Assembly (NCBI RefSeq): GCF_946407605.1
Contig: NZ_CAMJOS010000001.1
Coordinates: 186,001 to 250,000, forward strand
DNA: 64,000 nucleotides
Reading direction: 5' to 3'
Source: an uncultured Prevotella sp.
GTDB taxonomy: Bacteria > Bacteroidota > Bacteroidia > Bacteroidales > Bacteroidaceae
The translations under genes were made by a program, and so were the position numbers. Below are positions 26,361 to 35,066 of the stretch, piece after piece. The first letter of the stretch is position 1; every line of letters begins with the position of its first letter. Below the pieces are notes generated by a model. That model was not told where the DNA came from. It worked only from the letters and a program-made list of their open reading frames with translations, and did not search any database.

Positions 26361-26600
26361 TCAAAAGGTTAATAGATTGTTTTAGGTTAGTAGTAATATT
26401 TATAGTTTTAGGTTTTTAGTTATTGGTAAAAAAGAAAGTTTTCAACTGTAAGGATAACAGGAGGTCGCTGTGAAGCTCCCTTTTAAACTTTCAAAATTTT
26501 TAGTCCTTGTGGACTGAAAATTTCTTTTGGAAAAGGATTTTTAGTTAAACATAGGCTTGTTCCGCTGTAGCTCGAGAGAGTTGCAGCGGACTTTTTTTTA
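26361..26600 (+). ncRNA. Candidate structured small RNA of about 240 nt, possibly 6S-like (Bacteroidales-1 type)
   Basis: A strong promoter is followed 240 nt later by an intrinsic terminator, with no plausible reading frame between. Internal pairings include an 8-bp stem 26434-26441 with 26485-26492 enclosing a GGAG/CTCC hairpin, and a near-perfect 13-bp hairpin at 26494-26523 with loop TTGT. Its length and its promoter-to-terminator layout resemble the Bacteroidales-1 RNA, which has been discussed as a 6S RNA candidate. I cannot confirm family membership without a covariance-model search. If it is 6S-like, it would bind RNA polymerase. The RNA gene is divergent from the glycosyltransferases. 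Confidence 0.6.
26571..26599 (+). terminator. Terminator of the candidate ncRNA
   Basis: A 7-bp stem TCCGCTG / CAGCGGA, extended by weaker pairs and CTC/GAG, is followed by eight T. A second perfect 9-bp hairpin (26602-26625) follows without a T-run. Confidence 0.85.
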
Positions 26601-26650
26601 TCGTTATTCCAATTTCGGAATAACGAAAGAGCGAAAGGTGAGAAAAGGGA

Positions 26651-27127
26651 TTATTTCTCGATGAGAGCAACGGCGTAGGCAGAGATGCCCTCCTGTCGAC
26701 CTGTGAAGCCGAGTTTCTCAGTGGTGGTGGCCTTGATGGAAATCTGGTCAGGGTCACAACCAATAACCTGCGCCATGCATTGCTGCATAGCAGGAATATG
26801 CGGGTTCATCTTAGGCTTCTCAGCACAGATAGTAGCATCGATATTTACCAGATGATAGCCCTTGGTGGCAATGAGCTCGATAGTTTTCTTCAGAATGATT
26901 TTGCTATCCATGCCATCGGTCTCGGCTGAGGTATCAGGGAAATGATAGCCAATATCACGCATATTAGCGGCACCCAGGATGGCATCGCAGATGGCATGAA
27001 TCAACACGTCGGCATCACTATGTCCCAGCAGCCCCAATGTATGTTCCAACTTGATGCCGCCCATCCACAGGTCGCGGCCCTCCACCAACTGGTGGACATC
27101 ATATCCCATTCCTACTCTAATCATCAT
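26651..27127 (-). CDS. ispF: 2-C-methyl-D-erythritol 2,4-cyclodiphosphate synthase IspF
   Basis: A 158-residue protein of standard IspF length. Zinc ligands Asp10 and His12 (GYDVHQL) and a His in the IHAICDA helix are present, as is the LGHSDADV loop. It forms the cyclic diphosphate in the non-mevalonate isoprenoid pathway. It starts 32 bp after porV in the same direction and may be the last gene of the FAH-porU-porV-ispF unit. The adjacent start (27122-27124) is equally possible. Confidence 0.97.
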   Translation of the reverse strand: MMIRVGMGYDVHQLVEGRDLWMGGIKLEHTLGLLGHSDADVLIHAICDAILGAANMRDIGYHFPDTSAETDGMDSKIILKKTIELIATKGYHLVNIDATICAEKPKMNPHIPAMQQCMAQVIGCDPDQISIKATTTEKLGFTGRQEGISAYAVALIEK

Positions 27128-27159
27128 TTATTCTCATTATGACGTTATTACGATGGTAT

Positions 27160-28335
27160 TTATTTGAATAAATCCTTGATACCATCCATATCGAAGGCCA
27201 AGGTGAAACGCAGGGTCTGGTCGAGGGGATTCGACTGTGCAGTAGAGATGACATAGCCAACATCGAGCGAGAAGACATTCATACGGAAGCCACCACCCAC
27301 GGTGAAGTACTTACGGTTACCCTTCGACTCACTCTCGTGGTGATAACCAGCACGCAGCGAGAACTGGTCATTGTACACATACTCAGCGCCCACACTCCAT
27401 TGTATCTCCTCCAGTTCCTCCTTGAAGCCGCCAGGTGCATCGCTGAAGCTGGTAAACATTCCCTTGATGCTACTCATGTCGGAGTATTCACGACGCACAC
27501 GGTCATGATAGTCAGAGTTCGACTCATCAACACCCTGCATAGGCACCGTAGGCACCAGCAGCTTATTGGCATCGGCCGCAATGCTGAAGCGGTTGTAGTC
27601 GTCGACAGGAATCATCAGCGACGTACCAACACGCAGGTTGGTGGGGATAAACTGACTCTCCTCATCACCATAATAAGATATCTTACTACCAATGTTTGTC
27701 ACTGTGGCACCAAAACCAAGCTGACACTCACGGCTGCCCAGCATCACATAATTATTATAATACATGGCGATATCGGCAGAGAAGGCAGAGGCCGGCTTCG
27801 AATCCTCGCTATAGTCATAACGTAGGTCGCTGTAAATCCATCGCAGACCGACACCCAACGAGAAGTGATCACTCAGCATTCGCGAGTAGGCCACGTCAAG
27901 TGCCATCTCATAAGGCTTCACAGTGCTCGACTCATCCTCACCGGCACCATCGGTATAGACTGTACCCAGAGAGAAATAGCGCAGCGAACCAGACAGGGCA
28001 CCATAGTCACCTACACGATAATAACCCGTGACATAAGCCAGGTCGATATCGTTGACCAACTGACGGAGCCAAGGTGTGTAGTTAAGCGACACTCCTGCAC
28101 GGCTGATGCAGAAGGGATACTTTGCCAAGTTCCAGTGCTGCGAGTTAACGTCAGGGTCGGTAGCTGCACCCACATCACCCATACCAGCAGCACGAGCATC
28201 AGGTGCAATGGTTTGAGAAATCACTGCATGTTCAACGGGATTGAACGTATTTGTCTTATAGTCGTCAGCCTTACTGACACCTACAGCCAACAGCCAGAGG
28301 CCGAAAGCCATACCTATCTTATAATATCTGTCCAT
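27160..28335 (-). CDS. porV: Type IX secretion system outer-membrane protein PorV
   Basis: A 391-residue protein starting MDRYYKIGMAFGLWLL (ATG at 28333-28335), with a signal peptide ending near Ala24. The mature part matches PorV/LptO: an N-terminal APDARAAGMGDVGAA segment, then alternating amphipathic strands of a FadL-like 14-strand barrel, ending in a strand near the C-terminus. PorV shuttles type IX cargo from the translocon to the sortase PorU. It follows porU by 23 bp, the order known from Porphyromonas. It supports the reading that several large proteins here are type IX cargo. Confidence 0.93.
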   Translation of the reverse strand: MDRYYKIGMAFGLWLLAVGVSKADDYKTNTFNPVEHAVISQTIAPDARAAGMGDVGAATDPDVNSQHWNLAKYPFCISRAGVSLNYTPWLRQLVNDIDLAYVTGYYRVGDYGALSGSLRYFSLGTVYTDGAGEDESSTVKPYEMALDVAYSRMLSDHFSLGVGLRWIYSDLRYDYSEDSKPASAFSADIAMYYNNYVMLGSRECQLGFGATVTNIGSKISYYGDEESQFIPTNLRVGTSLMIPVDDYNRFSIAADANKLLVPTVPMQGVDESNSDYHDRVRREYSDMSSIKGMFTSFSDAPGGFKEELEEIQWSVGAEYVYNDQFSLRAGYHHESESKGNRKYFTVGGGFRMNVFSLDVGYVISTAQSNPLDQTLRFTLAFDMDGIKDLFK

Positions 28336-28358
28336 GCTATTATAAACGTAGTCTAGTC

Positions 28359-31300
28359 TCAATTATTGCCCAGCACTATCAACTTTTTGGCTTCAGAGGC
28401 CTGACTGCTGCCATTACTGCTGATAAGCACACGGTAAAGATAGACGCCAGTGCGCAGTCGACTGCCGCTGCTGGTAGTCAGGTCCCAGTCGATGGTGTAA
28501 GTATTATCGGTGGGTATGCCACTCTCCGTCTTTCCCCACAGTTTACGGCCCGAAGTGTCGAAAATCTCGAGTTCCACATCCATTGAGCTGCCATTACGAT
28601 CATGGGTCACGATAAACTGTGTATAGGTAGTGGCAGGGTTCTTAGTACAGATGACGCTCTGCAACGAGGGTTCCTGACGAGCATCAACCATGAATGTGAG
28701 CTCTGCAGTAGACGAGTTGTTCTGTACGTCCCAGGCTCGGAACAGCAGCTTATGCTCACCGCTGGTCAACTCAGGCAGGCTGTAGCCCACATTGCCAGAG
28801 CAGTAGTCGCCAAAGTTGTATTGGAAATACTCATTCAGGTTGTACGTTTTGTTCATGTCACCATCAATAATCAACTCCAAGTCGTGTCCAATACCACTAC
28901 CTGCTACGTTGATGCCGTCCTTATCCGACAGCTCTGCATAGAAATAAGGTGTGGAATTGACGGTGCCGCCATTATTGAAGCGGTCGCTATTCAGGTAACA
29001 GTAGATAGAAGGACCGATGCCATCGTTTACACCTTCGACAGAACCAGAAAGTGTGAAGTTTTCGTTACGTCCATGTGCCTCCTGCGTTTTGTCGCTGCTG
29101 ACGGCATAAACCAGAAAGAGGCCCGTTTTATCAGAATAGCTAATATCCTGCGGCACAGAGAAACGAATAGTAAACTCGCCATTCTTCACGCTGTCCCTAC
29201 CCGTATAGATGGTGTTTGGACGATCCTTGAAAGTAAACGCATAAGTGGTGGAGGCATCGTTCTGCTTACCACTCACTTTCTCCTCAACATCTCTTACGAT
29301 AAAGGTTACCAGACCATTGAACGAGGGCTGTCCCTCGATATGTCCCTTCACCGTAGCCACAGAACCAGCCTTCAACTGACAGATGCTGCTTCCTGTTTGG
29401 GCAGAAACCAACTGTCCGTTGATGCTGTCAACAGTAGCCTGCAGCGTAGGAGCCGCCAGAACCAGCGCAGGGTCGCCCAGCAGGGCATAATGCATTCGGT
29501 TGATGCGTTCCATCTCGATGCCGCTCGACGCGAAACCATTCTTGGCTTGACGCACTGCCTCGCCCATCGACATTCGTTTTCCATTGGGCGAACTGAGCAC
29601 ATATCTCATAAAGGACTTGTTTATCAAGCGATTATAGCGAGAATACACTGTTCGTGTGGTTCCGAAGAAGGCTATGGAGCCGCCATAGTCGTTGAACATA
29701 GCCAACTCACCAAAGTTCTCCTGCTGTCCGTCAAAGGGCATAATATCACACGAAGCCGTCACCCACAAGGGCAAGCGCAACGACATCCTTTCAGAGAAGT
29801 ATGATTTCTTCACCGACTGCTCGTGCGACATGATGTAAACGGAGCCGTGACCAGAGTAATTCATCACCAGGGCTCCTGCCTGCATCTGCTGACGCACCAA
29901 ATCTTCCACCTCAGGAAAACGGTTGCCCGTCGAGGTTGAGACACGGGTATAGGCATCCCAGTATATCTTCTTGATATCAAAGTCAGGATAGAGGTTATGC
30001 ACAGACGTTGCCACTGTGTCGGCATCTGTCATGTGCAGGTTATTATCGCCATCATCGCCCATGAAGCACAGCGTGTTCTGCCAAGCGCCAGCATGGGCGT
30101 TGGTACGATAGTCATAAATCTTGTCGACCACAATCTTTGCCTCATTGGCAGTACGAGCAGACAGGCGTCCTACGGCAGCATCGATGCCCTGACGCGTCAC
30201 ATCCCCCTCGTCATCATCAAGCAGACAGAAATAGTCGTCAGTGACATAGCTATAGAACTGACTGTACGAGTTCTCGCTCTCATAGCACAGCAAGAAGTCC
30301 TCTGGCGACAAGCTTCGCCAGTCGCTGGATAGCATGCGGTTGTCCCAGGCGCCATCGCCAAACATCAGCAGATAGCGGGGCATGTCGGCATCGCTCTCAG
30401 CACGATCGTACAGCATCTTCATATAGCGACGATAGGCGGTAGCATCGGGGGTACCACTGGAGAACTCGTTGTAGAGTTCATCGGCAGGCACGATGTTCAC
30501 TCGCAGGTTGTCGTAGGTCGCGTGCAAGCTCTTCAGGCGCTCTGCCTGATCAGTAAACTTCTGCGAGGCAGGCACAATAATCACCATATCGGCTTGGGCA
30601 TCGGCATGATGGTCCTGATTGGTAATGCCATAGACATATTCTGGCTCAGGCAGCGACGATGAGGTGAGGTCGGTGAAGGGCTTAGGACTCTCATAACGTA
30701 GCGAGACATAGTCGATACGCACATCGCCACCAGAGGTCTGGCGCAACGTAAACGTATTGTTGCCCTCATGATTCAGGGCATCAGCAGGCAAGTCGAAGGT
30801 CCACGTCGACAGGGCGGCAAAGGCAAGTCCATCCCTGAGGTTGCCACTAGCATCGACAGCAGAGGAACCTGGCACCATCGAGCCTAGAGAAGTTCCGTTG
30901 AGTGCAATCGTGGCCTCGAACTTCGAGTTGAACGACAGTACCACATCAACCTTTACTGTGGTATTATGTACTGCTGGCAGCACGACGTCTCGATTGCTGC
31001 CTATGGTAAGCTTCTCTTTCTCATAGAGGTTACGTCCACCATGATACCAAGCGTAGTTGTCCACCTCATAGAGGTCGTGATAGTCATTAGGTAAGGGATA
31101 GCACGATGCCTTGAACGTAGCACTATCCACCGTCTGCGGCTCGCCCTCAGCCTCAGTCAGGAAATAATAGCCATAATCAGAATAAGGATTGCGCGTGCGA
31201 GCCATTGCCGTATTCGAAGACCAGTTTACAGGGCCAACGGCATAGAACAGACGGCGTCCGCCAACCACACAGGTGGGCACCTCCTTCAAGTCGTCTGTCG

Positions 31301-31925
31301 AGGAAAGATAGTCGCCAGTAAGCTGTTCGTCCTGCAAGGCACCACCATAGCCATAGATGCGCACCTTCGAGGGGTTTGAGAAGCCAGCCTGACGAATCAG
31401 CACATCAGTGAGCTGATAGATGCCTGTCTCCCCCACTCTGATCTTTGCCCACTTGCCTTCTGCCAATACGGAATGGGCGGCATAGCGGGGTGATGATGGT
31501 GAAGGGTGAAGGGTGGAAAGGTTTCTTGAATGACCAGGGGCAGTGGCTTTGACATCGAGCATGAAGCTGACCAGCTTCTGGTACTTGCCATCACGGAATA
31601 CGACTGGTACGAACGAGACATTCAGCACGCCCTCCTTGCGCACCACACTCACAAACTGCTCTACGTTAGGCAAAGATGGTGGCACCTCAGTCGTGATAGT
31701 CTGATAGCGGGCAATGTCACCTTTCGACATCTCCATAAACTCCGGATAGGCGATGCTCACCTCGTAAACGGAGTCGGCATAGTGGGGTCCTAGCGCCTGC
31801 TGATAGCTGAAACAAGGCAGCACAGAGTCTATCTTCACCTCATCGGCGGTGAGGTTGAAGAAGTGCTGGGCGTGAGCCATCACACTCAGCAGCAATGTTG
31901 CCATGACTATCAGATATCGTCTCAT
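28359..31925 (-). CDS. porU: Type IX secretion system sortase PorU (C25 family)
   Basis: A 1188-residue protein with a signal peptide ending near Ala19. The gingipain-like C25 domain shows the catalytic pair His693 (NYSGHGS) and Cys726 (TASCDIM). The C-terminal part is Ig-like and ends in a short tail (VYLYRVLISSN). PorU cleaves the C-terminal domain of type IX cargo and joins it to anionic lipopolysaccharide at the cell surface. Its ATG overlaps the FAH-gene stop (ATGA) and porV follows. Residues around 145-152 (STLHPSPSSP) are encoded by a heptanucleotide repeat (31489-31521). Activity is expected, since all key residues are present. Confidence 0.93.
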   Translation of the reverse strand: MRRYLIVMATLLLSVMAHAQHFFNLTADEVKIDSVLPCFSYQQALGPHYADSVYEVSIAYPEFMEMSKGDIARYQTITTEVPPSLPNVEQFVSVVRKEGVLNVSFVPVVFRDGKYQKLVSFMLDVKATAPGHSRNLSTLHPSPSSPRYAAHSVLAEGKWAKIRVGETGIYQLTDVLIRQAGFSNPSKVRIYGYGGALQDEQLTGDYLSSTDDLKEVPTCVVGGRRLFYAVGPVNWSSNTAMARTRNPYSDYGYYFLTEAEGEPQTVDSATFKASCYPLPNDYHDLYEVDNYAWYHGGRNLYEKEKLTIGSNRDVVLPAVHNTTVKVDVVLSFNSKFEATIALNGTSLGSMVPGSSAVDASGNLRDGLAFAALSTWTFDLPADALNHEGNNTFTLRQTSGGDVRIDYVSLRYESPKPFTDLTSSSLPEPEYVYGITNQDHHADAQADMVIIVPASQKFTDQAERLKSLHATYDNLRVNIVPADELYNEFSSGTPDATAYRRYMKMLYDRAESDADMPRYLLMFGDGAWDNRMLSSDWRSLSPEDFLLCYESENSYSQFYSYVTDDYFCLLDDDEGDVTRQGIDAAVGRLSARTANEAKIVVDKIYDYRTNAHAGAWQNTLCFMGDDGDNNLHMTDADTVATSVHNLYPDFDIKKIYWDAYTRVSTSTGNRFPEVEDLVRQQMQAGALVMNYSGHGSVYIMSHEQSVKKSYFSERMSLRLPLWVTASCDIMPFDGQQENFGELAMFNDYGGSIAFFGTTRTVYSRYNRLINKSFMRYVLSSPNGKRMSMGEAVRQAKNGFASSGIEMERINRMHYALLGDPALVLAAPTLQATVDSINGQLVSAQTGSSICQLKAGSVATVKGHIEGQPSFNGLVTFIVRDVEEKVSGKQNDASTTYAFTFKDRPNTIYTGRDSVKNGEFTIRFSVPQDISYSDKTGLFLVYAVSSDKTQEAHGRNENFTLSGSVEGVNDGIGPSIYCYLNSDRFNNGGTVNSTPYFYAELSDKDGINVAGSGIGHDLELIIDGDMNKTYNLNEYFQYNFGDYCSGNVGYSLPELTSGEHKLLFRAWDVQNNSSTAELTFMVDARQEPSLQSVICTKNPATTYTQFIVTHDRNGSSMDVELEIFDTSGRKLWGKTESGIPTDNTYTIDWDLTTSSGSRLRTGVYLYRVLISSNGSSQASEAKKLIVLGNN
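31489..31521. repeat. Heptanucleotide repeat inside porU
   Basis: GAAGGGT-type 7-mers (coding strand ACCCTTC). They encode a Pro/Ser-rich insert in the N-terminal domain. Confidence 0.7.
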
Positions 31926-32539
31926 TTACAGTTAAAATCCAATACTTTTCTTTCTTCCAGCCATCCTTCCAGATGGTCGTCTATCTTCACAGGCCCCACA
32001 CCTACAGGCGTTCCAGTAAACAGCAGGTCGCCAGTCTTCAGCGTGAAGTAGGTCGAGATATAGGCTATCAGCTCGTCCACCTTATAGAGCATATCGCTGC
32101 TGCAGCCTTCCTGCACCGTGGTGCCATTAATGTCCAAGTGGAAGTGCAAAGCCTGCACATCGGGCAGCTTCTCTTTTTCCACCCACTGGCCTATGACAGC
32201 CGAGCCGTCGAAACCCTTGCAGATCTCCCAGGGCAGTCCGTTGGCACGTGCCCGCTCCTGCCAGTCGCGAGCCGTAAAGTCAATGCCTACTGTCACCGCA
32301 TCGTAGTAGCGATGGGCAAAACGAGCCGGGATGCCCTTGCCCAGTCGGCAGATACGCACAACCAATTCGGTCTCGTAGTCCACACGCTCGCTCCAGTCGG
32401 GTATGAAAAACGGCTTGCCGTCCTTCAATAGCGCCGAGTCAGCCTTGGTGAATATCACAGGTGCCTCTGGTTTATATAACGTGCCGTCCAACTCTTTATT
32501 GTGCAGCACATAGTTCATTCCTACCGCAAATATCTTCAT
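31922..32539 (-). CDS. Fumarylacetoacetate hydrolase (FAH) family protein
   Basis: A 205-residue protein with the FAH C-terminal fold. The metal-binding pattern YETELVVRI, the TVGIDFTARDWQ motif and the LLFTGTPVGVGPV end are all visible. Relatives are oxaloacetate decarboxylases, acylpyruvases or hydratase-type enzymes, so the exact substrate cannot be named. It is cytoplasmic. It is the first gene of the FAH-porU-porV(-ispF) unit, overlapping porU by 4 bp, with its own promoter box TAACTTTG at 32567-32574. Confidence 0.88.
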   Translation of the reverse strand: MKIFAVGMNYVLHNKELDGTLYKPEAPVIFTKADSALLKDGKPFFIPDWSERVDYETELVVRICRLGKGIPARFAHRYYDAVTVGIDFTARDWQERARANGLPWEICKGFDGSAVIGQWVEKEKLPDVQALHFHLDINGTTVQEGCSSDMLYKVDELIAYISTYFTLKTGDLLFTGTPVGVGPVKIDDHLEGWLEERKVLDFNCK

Positions 32540-32566
32540 GATGTCCTTATATTACTGATGAAGATG

Positions 32567-32574
32567 CAAAGTTA
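32567..32574 (-). promoter_or_regulatory. Promoter -7 box of the FAH-porU-porV unit
   Basis: Minus-strand TAACTTTG, with TTTC 20 bp upstream as a partial -33 box. The ATG is 27 bp further on. Confidence 0.6.
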
Positions 32575-32633
32575 GGCATTTTATTTTATATGGAGAAAAG
32601 CAGCAGATTCTTTAACATTCATGTATTAATAAC

Positions 32634-32696
32634 TACATATGTATTGTTAATATGAGTTAACAAATTTGATAGTTACTACAATTTGTAGTTACTTTG
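32634..32696 (+). promoter_or_regulatory. Promoter and palindromic operators of the BlaI/BlaR1-like pair
   Basis: The promoter is TTTG (32665-32668), a 20-bp spacer and TTACTTTG (32689-32696). The spacer holds the perfect palindrome ACTACAA-T-TTGTAGT (32675-32689), whose TACA...TGTA core is the BlaI/MecI operator type. Upstream lie a second TACATATGTA palindrome (32634-32643) and an inverted repeat TTGTTAA-N6-TTAACAA (32644-32663). Repressor bound in the spacer would block RNA polymerase. Autoregulation is inferred. Confidence 0.8.
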
Positions 32697-32735
32697 CATC
32701 AGAAAACTTAAAACCGCGTTCAAAAAGTATTCAAT

Positions 32736-33095
32736 ATGAAGAAACTGACTGACAAGGAACTGACCATCATGGAGGCGCTCTGGGAGCATGGCGAGCAGTC
32801 CATCCGCGACCTCATAGGCAACCTCCCCGGGCCTGCCCCACACTTCAACACGATAGCCACCTATGTGCGCCGTCTTGAGATGCATGGCATGATTAATCAC
32901 AAGGAGCTGAGTCCGAAATTCTATCTGTACGATGCTACTGTCTCGCGCGAACAGTATGTCAATGCCATCCACAAGGAGAATGTCAACAAGCTCTTTGGCG
33001 GCTCGTACATGGGATTCATCTCAAACCTGGTGAAAGAGCACGACGTGAGTGTTGACGAACTCAAGGAATTAATCAAAATGATAGAGGAGGACTGA
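32736..33095 (+). CDS. BlaI/MecI/CopY family transcriptional repressor
   Basis: A 119-residue protein. The winged helix-turn-helix occupies 1-72 (LTDKELTIMEALWEHGEQSIRD, then the recognition helix with FNTIATYVRRLE). The C-terminal dimerisation and cleavage region follows. Family members repress their own operon and are removed when the partner M56 sensor protease is activated. It lies 1 bp before the BlaR1-like gene, and palindromic operators of the right type overlap its promoter. No beta-lactamase gene is adjacent, so the regulated output is probably envelope-related rather than a classical resistance gene. Confidence 0.93.
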   Translation: MKKLTDKELTIMEALWEHGEQSIRDLIGNLPGPAPHFNTIATYVRRLEMHGMINHKELSPKFYLYDATVSREQYVNAIHKENVNKLFGGSYMGFISNLVKEHDVSVDELKELIKMIEED

Positions 33096-33096
33096 T

Positions 33097-34917
33097 ATGG
33101 GAAGTTTTGTCATATATATCATTGAATGGGCCCTGTGCCTGTCGGCCTTTTTATTGTTATATAAGATGTGCTTCAGCGGCAGTACGTTCCATCGTTTCAA
33201 CCGTATGTTCCTGCTGGGCAGCGTGGTAGTGTCGGCCCTGCTGCCACTCATACATGTCACCACCACCGAGCAGATGGAGCCTATCGCAGAGGTCTGCCGA
33301 CTCAACACCGAGCAGTTTGAGCCGCTCAACACGGAGTTCTCTACTCTCAGTTCTGAGTTCTCGCCTCTCGACTCGCAGTCCTTGACACTCAGTTCACAAC
33401 TGTCCACCAGCCAAAGGATATTTCTGGCCATCGCCCTCGCATACCTTATTTATATATGTATCCAGACCGTTGGCTGGCTGAGGTCGCTGGTGAAGATGAT
33501 ACTCTTCCTGCGTGGAAAACGAACCCACAGAGTGGGACGTTGGATACGGTTGGTAGTGCATAATGAAGAATACGGTCCATTCAGTTGGATGAACTATATC
33601 GTCATCTCCAACAAGGAGAACGGCTTCGGACGTCGTGCCAGCATGCGTCACGAGCTGTCGCACATCAAACTGCTGCACCCCCTCGACCTGGTGTTCATCC
33701 TGTTGTGCACCCTGGTCAACCCAGTATGCTGGCTTATTATGAAAGAAATCAAAGTGGTTCACGAATATGAGGCCGATGATGAAGTGATCAATCATTATCA
33801 AATCCAAAGTCGTGACTATCAGAGATTATTAGTCCTGCGGACAGTCGGAGCGGAGGCCTACGCGCTTGCCTGTTCGTTTAATCTTAACATTAAAAAACGA
33901 ATTATCATGATGAAAAAGAAACAGTCACATTGGTGGCGCATGATGTGGATTGCAGTCACCTTCCCGCTCGTAGGCATCGCCCTCACAGCATTCTCAAAAC
34001 CCAAAGAGGCTTTGAAAGAAGTAATCGACAATAGCGTCGAGATCATTGAACAGCCTATCGTCGAGGCTCTTTCTGCCGAGACCGAAGAGGTTGAAGTTAT
34101 TGAGACACCAGCCCCTGCTCCTGCACCTGTGAAAGAGGTAAAGGCAGTTGACGAGGTCAAGCCTGGCGACAAGATCTCAGGTAGTGTAAAGAGCAAGAAC
34201 GGTCAGCCGCTCCAGTCCGTCAACCTCGTTGAGATAGACGAATACGGACGTATCGTGGCTTCCAGCGTCACTGACAAGAACGGCAACTTCGCATTCAAGG
34301 TAGTGAACCCCAAGCACAAGATCCGTATCTCTTACGTTGGATTCAAGAGCCTGACGCTCGACATCAACAGCAACAAGATTGACGCTACGCTCGAAGAAGC
34401 TATGGTCATTAGCAACATCAGCGTTCACACTCAGCCGCTCAACATCGACAATGATGCTCTGAACACCCCATACTTCAAGGATGATGTCCTTCCAGCTGAT
34501 GATGACAAGGTGTTCAATGTGGCAGAGGAGATGCCCAAATATCCTGGTGGCAACCAAAAGATTTTCGAGTATCTGGCAGCTAATCTGCGCTATCCTACAG
34601 TATCCAGAGAGATGCTGGTCGATGGAGAAGTCGTTGTGAAGTTCATCGTCGGCAAGACAGGATTGATCAGGTCGCCCAGAGTCATTGAAGTGAACACGAA
34701 AAGCCCGCTCATCACCTACGAGGTGACAAAAGCTGCTAAAGCGGATGACGAAGAGGCTAAGGAACTCTTGAAGAATTATCAGGACGCCATCGAGGCCCTG
34801 AAGGAAGAAGCTATCCACGTGGTTCGCAACATGCCCCGCTGGGAGCCTGGCCGACAGAACGGCAAGCGCATCGACACCCCCTTCACGCTGCCCGTCAACT
34901 TCAGCCTTGCCCAATAA
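33097..34917 (+). CDS. BlaR1-like M56 metalloprotease fused to a carboxypeptidase-regulatory-like domain and a TonB C-terminal domain
   Basis: A 606-residue inner-membrane protein. Membrane segments lie near 4-22, 35-52, 108-130 and 200-220. The zinc motif HELSH (His185, Glu186, His189) and the downstream EYEADD mark the M56 protease. A further helix at about 285-305 crosses to the periplasm. It is followed by a Pro/Glu-rich linker, a CarboxypepD_reg-like beta-sandwich (about 360-440) and a TonB C-terminal domain (about 490-606, MPKYPGG through MPRWEPG). The penicillin-binding sensor of true BlaR1 is absent. About 30 extra residues (TKAAKADDEEAKELLKNYQD) interrupt the TonB domain. A heptad repeat (33335-33418) encodes a Ser/Thr/Leu-rich loop. 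Confidence 0.9.
   Translation: MGSFVIYIIEWALCLSAFLLLYKMCFSGSTFHRFNRMFLLGSVVVSALLPLIHVTTTEQMEPIAEVCRLNTEQFEPLNTEFSTLSSEFSPLDSQSLTLSSQLSTSQRIFLAIALAYLIYICIQTVGWLRSLVKMILFLRGKRTHRVGRWIRLVVHNEEYGPFSWMNYIVISNKENGFGRRASMRHELSHIKLLHPLDLVFILLCTLVNPVCWLIMKEIKVVHEYEADDEVINHYQIQSRDYQRLLVLRTVGAEAYALACSFNLNIKKRIIMMKKKQSHWWRMMWIAVTFPLVGIALTAFSKPKEALKEVIDNSVEIIEQPIVEALSAETEEVEVIETPAPAPAPVKEVKAVDEVKPGDKISGSVKSKNGQPLQSVNLVEIDEYGRIVASSVTDKNGNFAFKVVNPKHKIRISYVGFKSLTLDINSNKIDATLEEAMVISNISVHTQPLNIDNDALNTPYFKDDVLPADDDKVFNVAEEMPKYPGGNQKIFEYLAANLRYPTVSREMLVDGEVVVKFIVGKTGLIRSPRVIEVNTKSPLITYEVTKAAKADDEEAKELLKNYQDAIEALKEEAIHVVRNMPRWEPGRQNGKRIDTPFTLPVNFSLAQ
33335..33418. repeat. Degenerate heptanucleotide repeat inside the BlaR1-like gene
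   Basis: Runs of CTCTCAG, TTCTGAG, TTCTCGC, CTCTCGA and similar 7-mers. They encode a Ser/Thr/Leu-rich stretch between the second and third membrane segments. Confidence 0.6.
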
Positions 34918-34937
34918 CTTCCTGTCACTTTAATACA

Positions 34938-34977
34938 ACCAAAGACTCCCACTAAAACGGTGGGAGTTTTTGGTTTT
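34938..34977 (+). terminator. Terminator after the BlaR1-like gene
   Basis: Perfect 8-bp stem ACTCCCAC / GTGGGAGT, flanked by further A/T pairs (AACCAAA / TTTGGTT) and a T-run. Confidence 0.88.
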
Positions 34978-34998
34978 TCACATATTATGAAATAATTT

Positions 34999-35029
34999 TT
35001 TGATGAATCAGAAAATAGTTGTACCTTTG
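34999..35029 (+). promoter_or_regulatory. Promoter of the small lipoprotein gene
   Basis: TTTG (34999-35002), a 19-bp spacer and TACCTTTG (35022-35029). Confidence 0.75.
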
Positions 35030-35066
35030 CACCCAAACTAACGAAAGAATCATACGAAAAAGAATT

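Noticed and set aside
26602..26625. Terminator of ispF
   Set aside because: The hairpin is perfect (9 bp) but has no T-run on the minus strand. It may only extend the ncRNA terminator region.
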